DNA of 53,914 nucleotides from Tannerellaceae bacterium (GCA_031269535.1 JAISZA010000138.1:1-53914); one strand, 5' to 3'. Counted from the stretch's first letter, positions 1-9,088 are shown. Numbers and translations are program-made. The notes: generated from the sequence alone by a model not told the origin.

Positions 1-23
1 GAAATAATTAAAATCAAAAAAAA

Positions 24-55
24 TTTGGCGGATTGAAAATCTTTTATTTATTTTG
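24..55 (+). promoter_or_regulatory. Bacteroidetes-type promoter of the sigma factor gene
   Basis: TTTG at 24-27 is followed after exactly 20 nt by TTATTTTG at 48-55, one mismatch from the -7 consensus TAnnTTTG. The spacing is that of the Bacteroidetes primary sigma factor. It would give a leader of about 80 nt before the ATG at 142. Confidence 0.55.
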
Positions 56-141
56 CATTCAACTAAATTTTATTGTATAACATTTAAACCCGGATTGCCT
101 ATTGCATACCATTACTCGAAGAAACTTAAAAACAGAAAGTA

Positions 142-735
142 ATGAATCCATTAAAAACAATGGCTGACGAAGAGTTGGTTGTTCTTTATGCCGGAGGTGA
201 GAATGCTGCTTTTGATGTATTATTAAGTCGTCATAAAAGTAGTCTTTATTCTTACATTTATTTTATAGTACGCAACAAAGACCTTACGGAAGATATTTTT
301 CAGGAGACTTTTGTGAAAGTGATCGTGACTATCAAACAAGGTCGTTATACCGAAACAGGGAAGTTCAAAGCCTGGATTACACGCATTGCCCATAATTTAA
401 TTATAGACTATTTCCGCCAGGAACGAAGCGAAAATACACTCTCCAATGATGAGGTGGAAGTAGATCTGTTTAATAATAGTAAGCTCTGCGACGGGACTAT
501 TGAAGACCGTATGGTGAATCATCAGGTATTGTCCGACGTAAAAAAGCTGATACAATACCTGCCCGAAAGTCAGCGTGAGGTATTGGAGATGCGCTATTAT
601 CAAGACCTGAGCTTTAAAGAAATAGCTGATAATACAGGGGTAAGCATCAATACGGCACTGGGACGGATGCGTTATGCCATCCTGAATATGCGGCGGATGA
701 TCGCGGAAAATCAGATGGAATTATCGCTGACATAG
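142..735 (+). CDS. RNA polymerase ECF-type sigma factor
   Basis: The 197-residue protein has the two-domain layout of sigma-70 family ECF factors. Region 2 spans roughly residues 25-95 and includes the -10 recognition stretch DLTEDIFQETFVKV. Region 4 spans roughly 130-185, with a helix-turn-helix around LSFKEIADNTGVSINTALG. A short polar linker joins them and regions 1 and 3 are absent, as expected for this class. It would direct core RNA polymerase to a small regulon. No FecR-like or other membrane anti-sigma gene is adjacent; only a 57-residue ORF follows, so this is not a FecIR-type transport pair. The regulon cannot be read from the sequence. Confidence 0.93.
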   Translation: MNPLKTMADEELVVLYAGGENAAFDVLLSRHKSSLYSYIYFIVRNKDLTEDIFQETFVKVIVTIKQGRYTETGKFKAWITRIAHNLIIDYFRQERSENTLSNDEVEVDLFNNSKLCDGTIEDRMVNHQVLSDVKKLIQYLPESQREVLEMRYYQDLSFKEIADNTGVSINTALGRMRYAILNMRRMIAENQMELSLT

Positions 736-816
736 ACTGCGAAAAAAATATTTTTGGCCGTACAATAAGATATCTCCGGCATCGTTTTATTTATAAATAA
801 TAAAAAATGTATGCCT

Positions 817-990
817 ATGAAAAATCTTTCTACTCATTGTGTGGTTAAAATTATGGAGAAAGGGAAAAAGCAGGACGGCAGGAAAGCCATGCCATGCAGG
901 CAGACAATGCACTTCCTGACTCAATTTGCCAGAGGGTATCATGTGGAACCGCTTACACAAAAAGACCTCTGTGGGTTTATTTTAAATTAA
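817..990 (+). CDS. small conserved hypothetical protein downstream of sigma factor
   Basis: The 57-codon ORF begins MKNLSTHCVVKIMEKG and ends KDLCGFILN. A start two codons earlier, at 811, is equally possible. It is basic in the middle (KGKKQDGRKA), with three cysteines and a hydrophobic C-terminus, and has no signal peptide. It sits 81 nt after the sigma factor stop and just before a strong terminator, so both are probably one transcript. The position would fit a small modulator of the sigma factor, but that is inference. I recognise no domain. The reading frame is clean and its codon use matches the neighbours. Confidence 0.6.
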   Translation: MKNLSTHCVVKIMEKGKKQDGRKAMPCRQTMHFLTQFARGYHVEPLTQKDLCGFILN

Positions 991-1000
991 GAGATTGAGG

Positions 1001-1037
1001 AAAGAGAATACCGGATACGTATTCTCTTTCTTTTTTT
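1001..1037 (+). terminator. intrinsic terminator after sigma factor/small ORF
   Basis: A perfect 11-bp stem (AAAGAGAATAC at 1001-1011, GTATTCTCTTT at 1019-1029) has a 7-nt loop and runs into seven T at 1031-1037. The T run directly abuts the next promoter box at 1039. Confidence 0.9.
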
Positions 1038-1038
1038 G

Positions 1039-1046
1039 TACCTTTG
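1039..1046 (+). promoter_or_regulatory. -7 box of rpe, which decides the rpe start codon
   Basis: TACCTTTG is an exact TAnnTTTG. The TTG at 1044, formally in frame with rpe, lies inside this box and so cannot be the start. Transcription would begin near 1052. Confidence 0.75.
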
Positions 1047-1067
1047 CCTGAAATGACTATGGATAAT

Positions 1068-1718
1068 ATGAAACATAAGATTGCACCATCTTTGCTGGCC
1101 GCAGATTTTCTGCATCTGCACCGGGAAATAGAGATGGTAAACAAGAGTGAAGCAGATTGGCTGCATATGGATATAATGGATGGCGTTTTTGTTCCCAATA
1201 TCTCTTTTGGCTTCCCGATATTAAATGCCGTCAGGCCGGTACTGAAAAAGCCGATGGATGTGCATCTCATGGTCGTGGAGCCTCAGAAGTTCATCCGCGA
1301 AGTAGCCGGAGCCGGCGCTTACCTGATGAATGTACACTACGAAGCCTCCACCCATCTGCAACGCACGATTGCTGCCATCAAAGAAACCGGAATGAAAGCC
1401 GGGGTGACCCTGAATCCGCATACTCCCGTCTGTTTACTGGAAGACATTATTCACGATGTGGATATGGTCTTATTGATGTCGGTAAACCCCGGATTCGGAG
1501 GCCAGGAATTTATCGGACATTCGGTAGAAAAAACCGCCCGCCTGAAAGACATGATTACCCGCAAAGGATTGAACACGCTGATAGAAGTAGATGGAGGAGT
1601 GAACCGAGAGACTGCCGGACGTCTGCTTAGAGCCGGAGCAGACGTATTGGTCGCCGGTAATTTCGTGTTCAGATCGCCGGAACCCTTACAAACAATCAAA
1701 GACCTGAAAGCCTTATAA
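1068..1718 (+). CDS. rpe: ribulose-phosphate 3-epimerase
   Basis: Interconverts D-ribulose 5-phosphate and D-xylulose 5-phosphate in the cytoplasmic pentose phosphate pathway. From the ATG at 1068 the protein is 216 residues, normal for the family, and begins MKHKIAPSLLAADFLHL, the usual first beta strand of this TIM barrel. Metal and catalytic motifs are present: DWLHMDIMDGVFVPNISFG, DVHLMV, the phosphate-side loop SVNPGFGGQEF and the late EVDGGVN. The frame stays open upstream to 1044 (with ATGs at 1053 and 1059), but that region overlaps the promoter box, so 1068 is preferred. It stands alone between a terminator and the comEC-like gene. Confidence 0.95.
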   Translation: MKHKIAPSLLAADFLHLHREIEMVNKSEADWLHMDIMDGVFVPNISFGFPILNAVRPVLKKPMDVHLMVVEPQKFIREVAGAGAYLMNVHYEASTHLQRTIAAIKETGMKAGVTLNPHTPVCLLEDIIHDVDMVLLMSVNPGFGGQEFIGHSVEKTARLKDMITRKGLNTLIEVDGGVNRETAGRLLRAGADVLVAGNFVFRSPEPLQTIKDLKAL

Positions 1719-1746
1719 TAACAAATAACAAACCAACCTTAACATC

Positions 1747-3000
1747 GTGATTAAAGAAATGCAAAAACGCCCGTTCATGCGTCCGCTCCTGATCTGGATA
1801 GCCGGAATCGTATTGCAAACCTCCGGTTCTTTCCGCATCCTTTCGTTCGGATTATTAGTTGTTCCCGCCATCCTGCTCTTTATGCCGGTGCATTTATCAG
1901 GAAACCGGAAGCCGGAACCGGAGTACAACGCCCGTTGGGTCTGGGGTTTTGTGTTCAGCTGCCTGTTTTTATTCTTATCGATACAACTGACAGCTTATCA
2001 CGAGAGCCGCTTCATTAGTCCTTCCCCTCATCCCCTGCTCGAATGGGCGAAGCATAATCAGGAACGCCTGACAGCTTCTTTCGACAGCCTGAAACTGACG
2101 GAGACCGAATGTTCCGTCTTGAGTGCCATCACATTAGGAGACAGAAGTGCCATGTCTGGAGACGTCAGGCAGCAATTCGCTGTTACCGGCGTAGCGCATA
2201 TACTTTCGGTGAGTGGTTTTCACGTAGCGATTGTGTGCGGATTCCTCACACGGATACTTTCATTCCTTTCGGGAAGCAGTGCGGGGAGATGGATCCGATA
2301 CCTGCTTAGCCTGGTTTTATTATGGACATTCACCCTGATCAGCGGATTGGCCACAGCTTCTGTCCGGGCAGCCATCATGCTGACACTTTATCTCAGCGGC
2401 AAACAGCTCAACCGGATCACCGACGGATACAATACGTTGGCAGCTTCGGCATTCTGTATGTTGGTTTATGATCCGTTTTACCTGTTTGATATCGGATTCC
2501 AGCTAAGTTACACGGCCGTTGGTTTCATCCTCTACATGCAGCCCCGCCTGAGCCGGTTGCTCCCTATCAGAAATCCGCTTCTGAAAACACCCTGGTCGTG
2601 GGTTACGCTTACGCTGGCGGCGCAAACCGGTGTCACCTTTTTATGTCTCTACTATTTCGGGCAATTTTCGGTAGTCTTTCTGTTTACCAATCTTCCCCTG
2701 ACTTTGATTGCCACCTTATTAATCCCCCTCTCGCTCCTGTGGATACTCCTTCCGGCAGGTTTTCCCGGATGGGATAGCTTAGCCTCCGGGATAGAAGCGT
2801 TGACACATGCCATGATGTGGATTGTGGATGCATTCAGCCATATACCGGGAAGCGCCTTCTCATTCCGGTTTGATTTCGTAAGCCTGTGTATAAGCTACGG
2901 GGCGCTTTACTTTCTGTTTCTATACAACGGGAAGCGGCATCCGCGATTATTGCTTATCTCGCTGTTTCTCTTGTTATTATTAATAATAGTTCATACATAA
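1747..3000 (+). CDS. ComEC/Rec2-like membrane protein, short form
   Basis: The 417-residue polytopic membrane protein has the ComEC competence-domain signature GVAHILSVSGFHVAI at about residues 140-160, followed by many hydrophobic helices to the C-terminus. ComEC forms the inner-membrane channel for single-stranded DNA during natural transformation. Full-length ComEC proteins of about 700 residues also carry a C-terminal metallo-beta-lactamase domain; here the gene stops after the membrane part and no such domain follows. A separate MBL protein is encoded 5 kb away, but nothing links the two. The start is GTG at 1747; ATG at 1759 is the alternative. Whether it takes up DNA is uncertain. Confidence 0.85.
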   Translation: MIKEMQKRPFMRPLLIWIAGIVLQTSGSFRILSFGLLVVPAILLFMPVHLSGNRKPEPEYNARWVWGFVFSCLFLFLSIQLTAYHESRFISPSPHPLLEWAKHNQERLTASFDSLKLTETECSVLSAITLGDRSAMSGDVRQQFAVTGVAHILSVSGFHVAIVCGFLTRILSFLSGSSAGRWIRYLLSLVLLWTFTLISGLATASVRAAIMLTLYLSGKQLNRITDGYNTLAASAFCMLVYDPFYLFDIGFQLSYTAVGFILYMQPRLSRLLPIRNPLLKTPWSWVTLTLAAQTGVTFLCLYYFGQFSVVFLFTNLPLTLIATLLIPLSLLWILLPAGFPGWDSLASGIEALTHAMMWIVDAFSHIPGSAFSFRFDFVSLCISYGALYFLFLYNGKRHPRLLLISLFLLLLLIIVHT

Positions 3001-3044
3001 TGAAGAATCTGAAACGCACGCTATGCTAATCCGTTTTTATCATG

Positions 3045-3052
3045 TACTTTTG
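3045..3052 (+). promoter_or_regulatory. -7 box upstream of the endonuclease gene
   Basis: TACTTTTG matches TAnnTTTG exactly and lies 24 nt before the ATG at 3077. No clear upstream TTTG at the right spacing was seen. Confidence 0.6.
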
Positions 3053-3076
3053 CAATCAATCAAAGAATGAGCCGGT

Positions 3077-3913
3077 ATGGCAAAGAGCAGGAAAAAGAAA
3101 AAAACAAAGAACCGGATGTTTACTGCCGGATTGTCAGGTGTGGCAGCCTGCTGTATAGGCTTGTTGTTGCTGCATGATTGTTTCCGATATCAGGTAAATA
3201 AAAAAGAGACGATAGTTGCGGAAACAAAGGTTGAGAAACCGGAAATACCTCAACTGCAAAACGGAAGAAAAGAACAGATCATTCATCACGAAGGATATAC
3301 TGTTTCGTATAATCCGGAATATAAAATAGCAAATTGGGTAGCCTATGAACTCACGGCAGAAGAAGCCGGCGGACAACTGAAACGTTCGGGCAATTTCATT
3401 CCTGATCCCATGGTAGCCGGAGACGAAACATCCACAAACGAAGATTACGCCCGAAGCGGTTACGACAGAGGCCATTTAGCACCGGCAGGCGACATGAAAT
3501 GGTCGCACAAAGCCATGCAGGAATCTTTTTATTATACAAATATATGTCCGCAGGACAAAGGACTGAACACAGGAATCTGGAACTCTCTGGAAATGCAATG
3601 CCGGACATGGGCAAGCCGGTACGGCTCATTGCTGATTGTAAGCGGCCCGGTGATAGAAGATAGCCTCAGACGATTAGGCAGCCACCGGGTGGGAATCCCC
3701 AATACCTTCTATAAAGTAATCTGCATACCCTCCGGCAAGAAGCCGAAAGGAATTGGCTTTCTGTTTGAAAACAGGAAATACACAAAAACAGCTATCCGGA
3801 TGAGGGCAGTCTCCATCGACAGTGTCGAAAGAGTAAGCGGAATCGACTTCTTCCCCTCCTTCCCGTTCGAAGTGCAGGAAGAAATGGAGGCCTCTTCTGA
3901 GTGGGAATATTAA
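3077..3913 (+). CDS. DNA/RNA non-specific endonuclease, membrane-anchored or secreted
   Basis: The 278-residue protein belongs to the NUC1/Serratia nuclease (beta-beta-alpha metal) family. The catalytic signature DRGHLAPAGD is at residues 130-139 with the general base His133. The metal-ligand region LNTGIWNSLE follows at about 163-172. The N-terminus is strongly basic (AKSRKKKKTKNR) and then hydrophobic at about 14-33, an uncleaved anchor or signal, which puts the catalytic domain outside the inner membrane. It lies directly after the ComEC-like gene but has its own promoter box. A role in degrading external or incoming DNA is plausible but inferred from position. Confidence 0.92.
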   Translation: MAKSRKKKKTKNRMFTAGLSGVAACCIGLLLLHDCFRYQVNKKETIVAETKVEKPEIPQLQNGRKEQIIHHEGYTVSYNPEYKIANWVAYELTAEEAGGQLKRSGNFIPDPMVAGDETSTNEDYARSGYDRGHLAPAGDMKWSHKAMQESFYYTNICPQDKGLNTGIWNSLEMQCRTWASRYGSLLIVSGPVIEDSLRRLGSHRVGIPNTFYKVICIPSGKKPKGIGFLFENRKYTKTAIRMRAVSIDSVERVSGIDFFPSFPFEVQEEMEASSEWEY

Positions 3914-4093
3914 GTAATTATTTCACTCAGATGTTAAAACTGAGTCTAAATTGCAAAGAAATCACCATAAGATTAAAAATGTGTTGTAAAATATCTTTTT
4001 TTATTTGTTCAATATTTTTAATTACTACATATTTGCATACAGATAACCTAAACAATCTTTTTGCCTTAAAGACTAATACCTATTAAAACCTAT

Positions 4094-4135
4094 AAAAGGG
4101 GACTTTGAGAAAAGTCCCCTTTTATGATTTTTATA
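4094..4135 (+). terminator. intrinsic terminator upstream of clpC
   Basis: A perfect 13-bp stem AAAAGGGGACTTT / AAAGTCCCCTTTT with a GAGA tetraloop is followed by a T-rich tract. It probably ends the endonuclease transcript; the A/T-flanked stem could work in both directions. Confidence 0.9.
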
Positions 4136-4267
4136 AAAAAAGAGTATTTACTTATTCCTTTATCATGACCGGGAAATAAGAATAAGGGCCTCAAAGCAGC
4201 GCGACATACCGCTTCAACTCCCGAAGCAAGACGGATATTAACTATTTTTGCAAACATTGGCATGAAA

Positions 4268-4301
4268 TTTGAGGTTATATGAGCAGAGATTTGTAAATTT
4301 G
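4268..4301 (+). promoter_or_regulatory. clpC promoter
   Basis: TTTG at 4268-4271 is followed after 22 nt by an exact -7 box TAAATTTG at 4294-4301. It overlaps the 57 nt of open frame before clpC, showing that the TTG at 4269 is promoter and not a start codon. Expected transcription start is near 4308. Confidence 0.7.
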
Positions 4302-4325
4302 CCAATTAGTATTTACACAAATAAG

Positions 4326-6875
4326 ATGAAAAGTAATTATTCCAAACAATTAATGGGAGTTCTTGAGTATAGCAGGGAAGAAGCAGCAAGGCTTCAGAAT
4401 ACCTATATAGGACCTGAACATCTGATGCTGGGCATCTTTCGCGACGGCGAAGGAAATGCTATACAGCTATTGAAAGAATTGAATATCAACATGTTTGATA
4501 TTAAGAAGAATATAGAACGAGACATACGCAATATATACGAAACGGAGTACATTGCGGAAAACGAAATTGTTATAAGCAAAACCAGCGAACGGGTGCTGCG
4601 TATGAGCCTGCTCGAAGCGCGCCTGTTTAAAAGTAAAGAAACCGGAACAGAGCATTTGCTGCTGGCTATTCTGAAAGAAGAATTTAATACCGCCGCCAAA
4701 ATATTAGGAGAAGCAGGCATTACCTACAATGCAGTATATGACAGACTGGCAAGCGCTCATCATATGCCCCCCCTGTCGGAAGAATACGAAGAAATAGAAA
4801 AACTCAGAGACGGATACACCGATGACGATAACGATGAGGATGAAGACGAACCCTTTTCGCCACGGAAAGAATCAATACGCCAAAGCTCATCCGGCGGTAT
4901 CTCTTCACAACCCAAATCACCCCATGATACGCCGGTATTAGACAATTTTGGCACAGATATGACACGCGCCGCCGCTGAAAACCGCCTGGATCCCATCGTT
5001 GGAAGGGAAAAGGAAATTGAACGCCTGGCGCAAATCCTGAGCCGCCGCAAAAAGAATAACCCCGTGCTGATTGGTGAACCGGGCGTTGGTAAATCGGCTA
5101 TCGTCGAAGGCCTGGCCTTGCGCATCGTGCAACGGAAAGTGTCGCGTATCCTGTTCGACAAACGGCTGATAAGCCTCGACATGGCGTCGATTGTTGCCGG
5201 AACAAAGTATAGAGGGCAGTTTGAAGAACGTATCAAAGCAATCCTGAACGAACTGTCGAAAAATCCGAATATCATCCTCTTTATTGATGAAATACATACC
5301 ATCGTAGGTGCAGGCTCTGCATCGGGTTCAATGGATGCCGCCAATATGCTGAAACCGGCCCTCTCACGCGGCGAGATACAATGTATAGGAGCCACAACAT
5401 TGGATGAATACCGCAAAAATATTGAAAAAGACGGAGCACTGGAACGCCGGTTCCAGAAAGTCATCGTCGATCCCACTACGGCTGAAGAAACTTTGCAGAT
5501 ATTGAAGAATATCAAACAGAGATACGAAGAACATCATAATGTGATTTATACCGATGATGCCCTGAAAGCCTGTGTGAACCTGACAGAAAGATACATCAGC
5601 GACCGTAATTTTCCCGACAAAGCAATCGACGCCTTAGACGAATCCGGATCGCGCGTACATATATCTAATATAGTCGTCCCCAAAAGCATTGAAGACTTAG
5701 AAGCAAAGATTGAAAATACCAAAATAGAAAAACTGGCAGCCGTGAAATCGCAAAACTTTGAACTGGCAGCCAGTTTCCGGGATAAAGAACGCCATTATCT
5801 TTTGCAATTAGAAGCTGCTAAATCAAAATGGGAACAGGAACTGCAGGAACATCGCGAAACAGTGGACGAAGAAAAAGTAGCCGAAGTGGTTGCCATGATG
5901 TCAGGTGTCCCGGTACAACGCATCGCTACGGCCGAAAATGTCAAACTGCTGGAGATGGGGGAAGCACTGAAAAGAAAAGTAGTCGGGCAAGACAATGCCG
6001 TCTCGAAAATAGTAAAAGCTATCCAACGGAACCGAGTCGGACTGAAAGACCCCAACAAACCTATCGGTACTTTTATGTTTTTAGGCCCGACGGGAGTAGG
6101 TAAAACATACCTGGCAAAGAAATTAGCAGAATATTTGTTCGACTCGCCCGACGCCCTCATACGTATCGACATGAGCGAATATCTTGAAAAGTTCGCCGTA
6201 TCGCGCCTGATAGGAGCTCCTCCGGGATATGTAGGCTATGAAGAAGGCGGGCAACTGACCGAAAAAGTCCGGCGTAAACCTTATTCAGTCGTATTATTAG
6301 ACGAAATAGAAAAGGCGCATCCCGACGTATTCAATATCCTGCTTCAGGTATTGGACGAAGGACGGCTGACCGACAGCCTGGGAAGACGTATTGACTTCAA
6401 AAATACCATTCTCATCCTGACATCGAACATCGGAACACGCCAGCTAAAAGACTTCGGGCATGGAGTAGGCTTCAATACCAAAGGCTCGGATACAGACAAG
6501 GAATTTTCGCATGGGATCATTCAGAAAGCACTCAATAAAGCCTTTGCTCCTGAATTTCTGAACCGCATCGATGATATCGTCATGTTTGATCAATTAGATA
6601 AGGAAGCAATATATCAGATTATCGACATTGAACTGCAAGGCTTGTACGACCGCGTGTCAAAATTAGGCTACGCTTTGGTGCTCACCGACGAGGCCAAAGA
6701 TTTCATCGCTTCCAAAGGATACGACATACAATTCGGCGCCCGTCCGCTGAAACGCGCCATCCAGAAATATCTGGAAGATGAAATGGCAGAAATGATCATC
6801 AAAGCTTCCGTTACCGAAGGCGATACGATTCATGTAGGTTTCAATAAAGAAGAACAAAAACTCAGCATTGATTAA
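4326..6875 (+). CDS. clpC: ATP-dependent Clp protease ATP-binding subunit ClpC
   Basis: This cytoplasmic AAA+ unfoldase, 849 residues from the ATG at 4326, feeds proteins to ClpP. In order: paired Clp N-terminal repeats (about 3-150), a very acidic linker ([10 protein letters not shown]), AAA module 1 with Walker [10 protein letters not shown] near residue 250 and Walker [11 protein letters not shown], a UVR-type middle segment around [18 protein letters not shown] module 2 with Walker A GPTGVGKT near 587 and [12 protein letters not shown], then the ClpB-type C-terminal domain. The UVR middle domain and size make it ClpC rather than ClpA or ClpB. No mcsA/mcsB/ctsR genes accompany it, unlike in Firmicutes. 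It is monocistronic with its own promoter. Confidence 0.96.
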   Translation: MKSNYSKQLMGVLEYSREEAARLQNTYIGPEHLMLGIFRDGEGNAIQLLKELNINMFDIKKNIERDIRNIYETEYIAENEIVISKTSERVLRMSLLEARLFKSKETGTEHLLLAILKEEFNTAAKILGEAGITYNAVYDRLASAHHMPPLSEEYEEIEKLRDGYTDDDNDEDEDEPFSPRKESIRQSSSGGISSQPKSPHDTPVLDNFGTDMTRAAAENRLDPIVGREKEIERLAQILSRRKKNNPVLIGEPGVGKSAIVEGLALRIVQRKVSRILFDKRLISLDMASIVAGTKYRGQFEERIKAILNELSKNPNIILFIDEIHTIVGAGSASGSMDAANMLKPALSRGEIQCIGATTLDEYRKNIEKDGALERRFQKVIVDPTTAEETLQILKNIKQRYEEHHNVIYTDDALKACVNLTERYISDRNFPDKAIDALDESGSRVHISNIVVPKSIEDLEAKIENTKIEKLAAVKSQNFELAASFRDKERHYLLQLEAAKSKWEQELQEHRETVDEEKVAEVVAMMSGVPVQRIATAENVKLLEMGEALKRKVVGQDNAVSKIVKAIQRNRVGLKDPNKPIGTFMFLGPTGVGKTYLAKKLAEYLFDSPDALIRIDMSEYLEKFAVSRLIGAPPGYVGYEEGGQLTEKVRRKPYSVVLLDEIEKAHPDVFNILLQVLDEGRLTDSLGRRIDFKNTILILTSNIGTRQLKDFGHGVGFNTKGSDTDKEFSHGIIQKALNKAFAPEFLNRIDDIVMFDQLDKEAIYQIIDIELQGLYDRVSKLGYALVLTDEAKDFIASKGYDIQFGARPLKRAIQKYLEDEMAEMIIKASVTEGDTIHVGFNKEEQKLSID

Positions 6876-6897
6876 TGCAAGAGAATAATTACCTTTG
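6867..6897 (+). promoter_or_regulatory. promoter of the DUF3298 lipoprotein gene
   Basis: ATTG at 6867-6870, overlapping the last codons of clpC, is followed after 19 nt by TACCTTTG at 6890-6897, an exact -7 box. The leader would be about 20 nt. Confidence 0.7.
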
Positions 6898-6923
6898 TCC
6901 TCATTAATAATTTAATCTTTTGA

Positions 6924-7784
6924 ATGATGAGACAGACTATGTATGGGCTTGTGATTGCTGTTTTTGCAATGAGTTTTTGCGTTACTTCCTGTAAACCAAA
7001 AACTCAAACAGGCATAGAAAATAATATCCAATGGGATTCTATCCATGTTGAGAAGACTTACCACTTACAGGAAAATCCAAACAACCCGAACTGTAATCTC
7101 CAGATTCATTTCGTCTTTCCTGTCCAATATGAAAACAAAGAGATACTCGGGAGTATTCAGCAACATTTTATCCGCTCGCATTTCGGGGAGTCTTACAAAG
7201 CGCTTTCGCCTGCCGGAGCCGTAGAACGCTATGTGGAAGAATATCTGGAAGATTATAAAAGCCTTGAAAAAGATTTCCTGGCAGAACAGGAAAAAGCCCA
7301 CGGAGAAGAAATGAGCGTAACCTGGTTTTCTTACTATGAGTTCTTTTCCAACGAAATCAAATATAATAAAAATGACCTCCTGTGCTATGCCGTCAGCTAT
7401 GAAAACTATACCGGAGGAGCACATGGCTCGCATTCCCATAAGAACTATATCATCGACCTGAAAACAGGACGCGACGTGGAGGAAGCGGATATCTTTACGG
7501 ATGCTTATCAGGATGCTTTAGCTAATATACTGGTAAACAAAATAGCCGAAAAGAATCGCATCGAAAATGCCAGGGAACTGGAAAACATAGGATACTTCAG
7601 CATCGATGAAATATATCCCAATGGAAACTTCTCAATCGATGACACAGGCATCACTTATTACTTCAATGAGTATGAGATAGCCGCTTACGTAGTAGGCATT
7701 ACCAGCGTTTTCCTCCCATACGACGAGATAAGACATTTACTTCGCAACGACAGCCGGATTGCCTGGGTAACAGGTAATGAATAA
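6924..7784 (+). CDS. DUF3298/RsiV-like lipoprotein
   Basis: The 286-residue exported protein has a signal peptide ending in a lipobox (SFCVTSC), so it is probably a lipoprotein. The body matches the DUF4163/DUF3298 pair seen in RsiV anti-sigma ectodomains and PdaC peptidoglycan deacetylase N-termini: the conserved motif ENYTGGAHGSHSH is at about residues 162-174, followed by IIDLKTGRDVEEADIF. In Gram-positive bacteria this fold binds lysozyme; here there is no anti-sigma or deacetylase part, so the role is unknown. The start could be 6924 or the adjacent Met at 6927. It follows clpC but has its own promoter. Confidence 0.85.
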   Translation: MMRQTMYGLVIAVFAMSFCVTSCKPKTQTGIENNIQWDSIHVEKTYHLQENPNNPNCNLQIHFVFPVQYENKEILGSIQQHFIRSHFGESYKALSPAGAVERYVEEYLEDYKSLEKDFLAEQEKAHGEEMSVTWFSYYEFFSNEIKYNKNDLLCYAVSYENYTGGAHGSHSHKNYIIDLKTGRDVEEADIFTDAYQDALANILVNKIAEKNRIENARELENIGYFSIDEIYPNGNFSIDDTGITYYFNEYEIAAYVVGITSVFLPYDEIRHLLRNDSRIAWVTGNE

Positions 7785-7798
7785 TCAAAGCATACGCA

Positions 7799-8449
7799 AT
7801 GGAGCAATTATCAGCTATCAGTTATCAGCTATCCGTTATCGAAGATTATTTCCCGGAACTTGACGAGGTGCAGAAAAAACAATTAGCAGCTCTGTATGAT
7901 CTGTATGCCGACTGGAACGCGAAGATTAACGTCATTTCGAGGAAAGATATTGAAAACCTCTATCTGCATCATGTCCTTCATTCGCTGGGGATCGTCAGAA
8001 TGCTGAAATTCAAAGAAGGCTCTTCCGTCATGGACCTGGGTACGGGCGGAGGCTTTCCGGGTATTCCTTTATCTGTCTTTTTCCCCGAAGTGAAATTCCA
8101 TTTGACAGACAGTATCGGTAAAAAAGTAAAAGTGGCTCAGGCAGTGGCTCAGGCAATCGGTCTGCAGAATGTTTCTTTCTTTCACGGACGGGGAGAGGAA
8201 GAAAAGCAGCTTTTCGATTTTGTTGTCAGCAGGGCGGTGATGCCATTAGCCGATTTGGTAAAGACTGTCTCCAAAAATATAAAAAAACAGCAACAAAATG
8301 CTTTGCCTAATGGGCTGATATGCCTGAAGGGCGGAGAACTGCAATCCGAGATAGTTCCTTTCCGTAAAAAAGCGCTGAGCATCGAACTGAGTGAGTATTT
8401 TAAAGAACCATATTTTAAATCTAAAAAAGTTGTATATATACCTTTATGA
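7799..8449 (+). CDS. rsmG: 16S rRNA (guanine-527 N7)-methyltransferase RsmG
   Basis: Methylates G527 of 16S rRNA using S-adenosylmethionine. The 216-residue protein has the GidB signature: DWNAKINVISRKDIENLYLHHVLHSL, SAM-binding motif I VMDLGTGGGFPGIPL at about 77-91 and VVSRAVMPL. The N-terminus is odd: five 7-bp units related to YTATCAG (7808-7842) lie just inside the start codon and encode residues of the form LSAISYQLSVI. No ATG lies between this repeat and the conserved region; a GTG at 7867 would remove the first helix, so 7799 is kept. The stop overlaps the start of the next gene by 4 nt. Confidence 0.95.
   Translation: MEQLSAISYQLSVIEDYFPELDEVQKKQLAALYDLYADWNAKINVISRKDIENLYLHHVLHSLGIVRMLKFKEGSSVMDLGTGGGFPGIPLSVFFPEVKFHLTDSIGKKVKVAQAVAQAIGLQNVSFFHGRGEEEKQLFDFVVSRAVMPLADLVKTVSKNIKKQQQNALPNGLICLKGGELQSEIVPFRKKALSIELSEYFKEPYFKSKKVVYIPL
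7808..7842 (+). repeat. five heptamer repeats inside the 5' end of rsmG
   Basis: The units are TTATCAG, CTATCAG, TTATCAG, CTATCCG, TTATCGA. Seven is not a multiple of three, so gain or loss of one unit would shift the rsmG frame. Confidence 0.85.
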
Positions 8450-9084
8450 TAATCGTAAAATCATTTGAGTTCAACTACTTTTCCGTGAATACCTACTTGT
8501 TGCATGATGAGACACATGAAGCTGTACTGATTGACTGTGGATGTTTCCGTAAAGAAGAAGAGTTAGAATTGAGTAATTATATCATTGCCAATAAACTGAC
8601 ACTGAAATATCTGCTTTGCACGCATCTGCATCTGGACCATGTGTTTGGCAATGAGTTTATCAACAGAACATACGGATTGAAACCACAGGCCCATAAAGCG
8701 GATGTGGAAACCCTTCCCTCTCCTCAGGTGCAGGCAAGGTTATTTGGTATTCAAGACAAAATACAGACTATTCCCATCGGGAAATATATCGTAGGAAATG
8801 AAATTATCAGATTTGGCAAATCCGAACTTCTTGCCAGATTGGTCCCGGGACATTCGCCGGGAAGCCTGATATTCTATAGTAAAAAAGACGGCTTTGCCAT
8901 CGTGGGCGACGCTATATTCAACCGGAGTATCGGACGGACGGACCTCTGGGGAGGAAATCGCGACGTACTGGTAGCGGCCATCAAAGACAAAATACTCTCC
9001 CTGCCGGATGAAACAATCTTATATCCCGGACACGGGCCGGCTACAAACGTAATAGAAGAAATTCTGAATAATCCTTTTTTATAA
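8446..9084 (+). CDS. MBL-fold metallo-hydrolase, glyoxalase II-like
   Basis: The 212-residue cytoplasmic metallo-beta-lactamase-fold hydrolase has the binuclear zinc ligands THLHLDH (residues 59-65), then PGHSPGSL, VGDAIF and finally YPGHGPATN. This pattern is that of the small glyoxalase II-like group (YcbL type), shorter than true GloB and without its C-terminal glutathione-binding helices. The likely reaction is thioester hydrolysis, but the substrate is not defined. The start codon overlaps the rsmG stop (ATGA), and gcvP starts 4 nt after its stop, so the three genes form one translationally coupled unit. Confidence 0.9.
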   Translation: MIIVKSFEFNYFSVNTYLLHDETHEAVLIDCGCFRKEEELELSNYIIANKLTLKYLLCTHLHLDHVFGNEFINRTYGLKPQAHKADVETLPSPQVQARLFGIQDKIQTIPIGKYIVGNEIIRFGKSELLARLVPGHSPGSLIFYSKKDGFAIVGDAIFNRSIGRTDLWGGNRDVLVAAIKDKILSLPDETILYPGHGPATNVIEEILNNPFL

Positions 9085-9088
9085 AACT

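Larger units (their letters stand above)
3914..4325. other. intergenic region between endonuclease and clpC
   Basis: This AT-rich stretch of about 410 nt has no convincing gene. A 61-codon frame overlapping the end of the nuclease gene has low-complexity AT-driven composition and is not called. The region contains one clear terminator (4094-4135) and the clpC promoter (4268-4301). The nuclease transcript would have a 3' untranslated region of about 180 nt. Confidence 0.7.

Noticed and set aside
3901..4086. 61-codon frame overlapping the end of the endonuclease gene
   Set aside because: AT-driven composition, no domain, no promoter of its own; it lies in the 3' untranslated region before a terminator.
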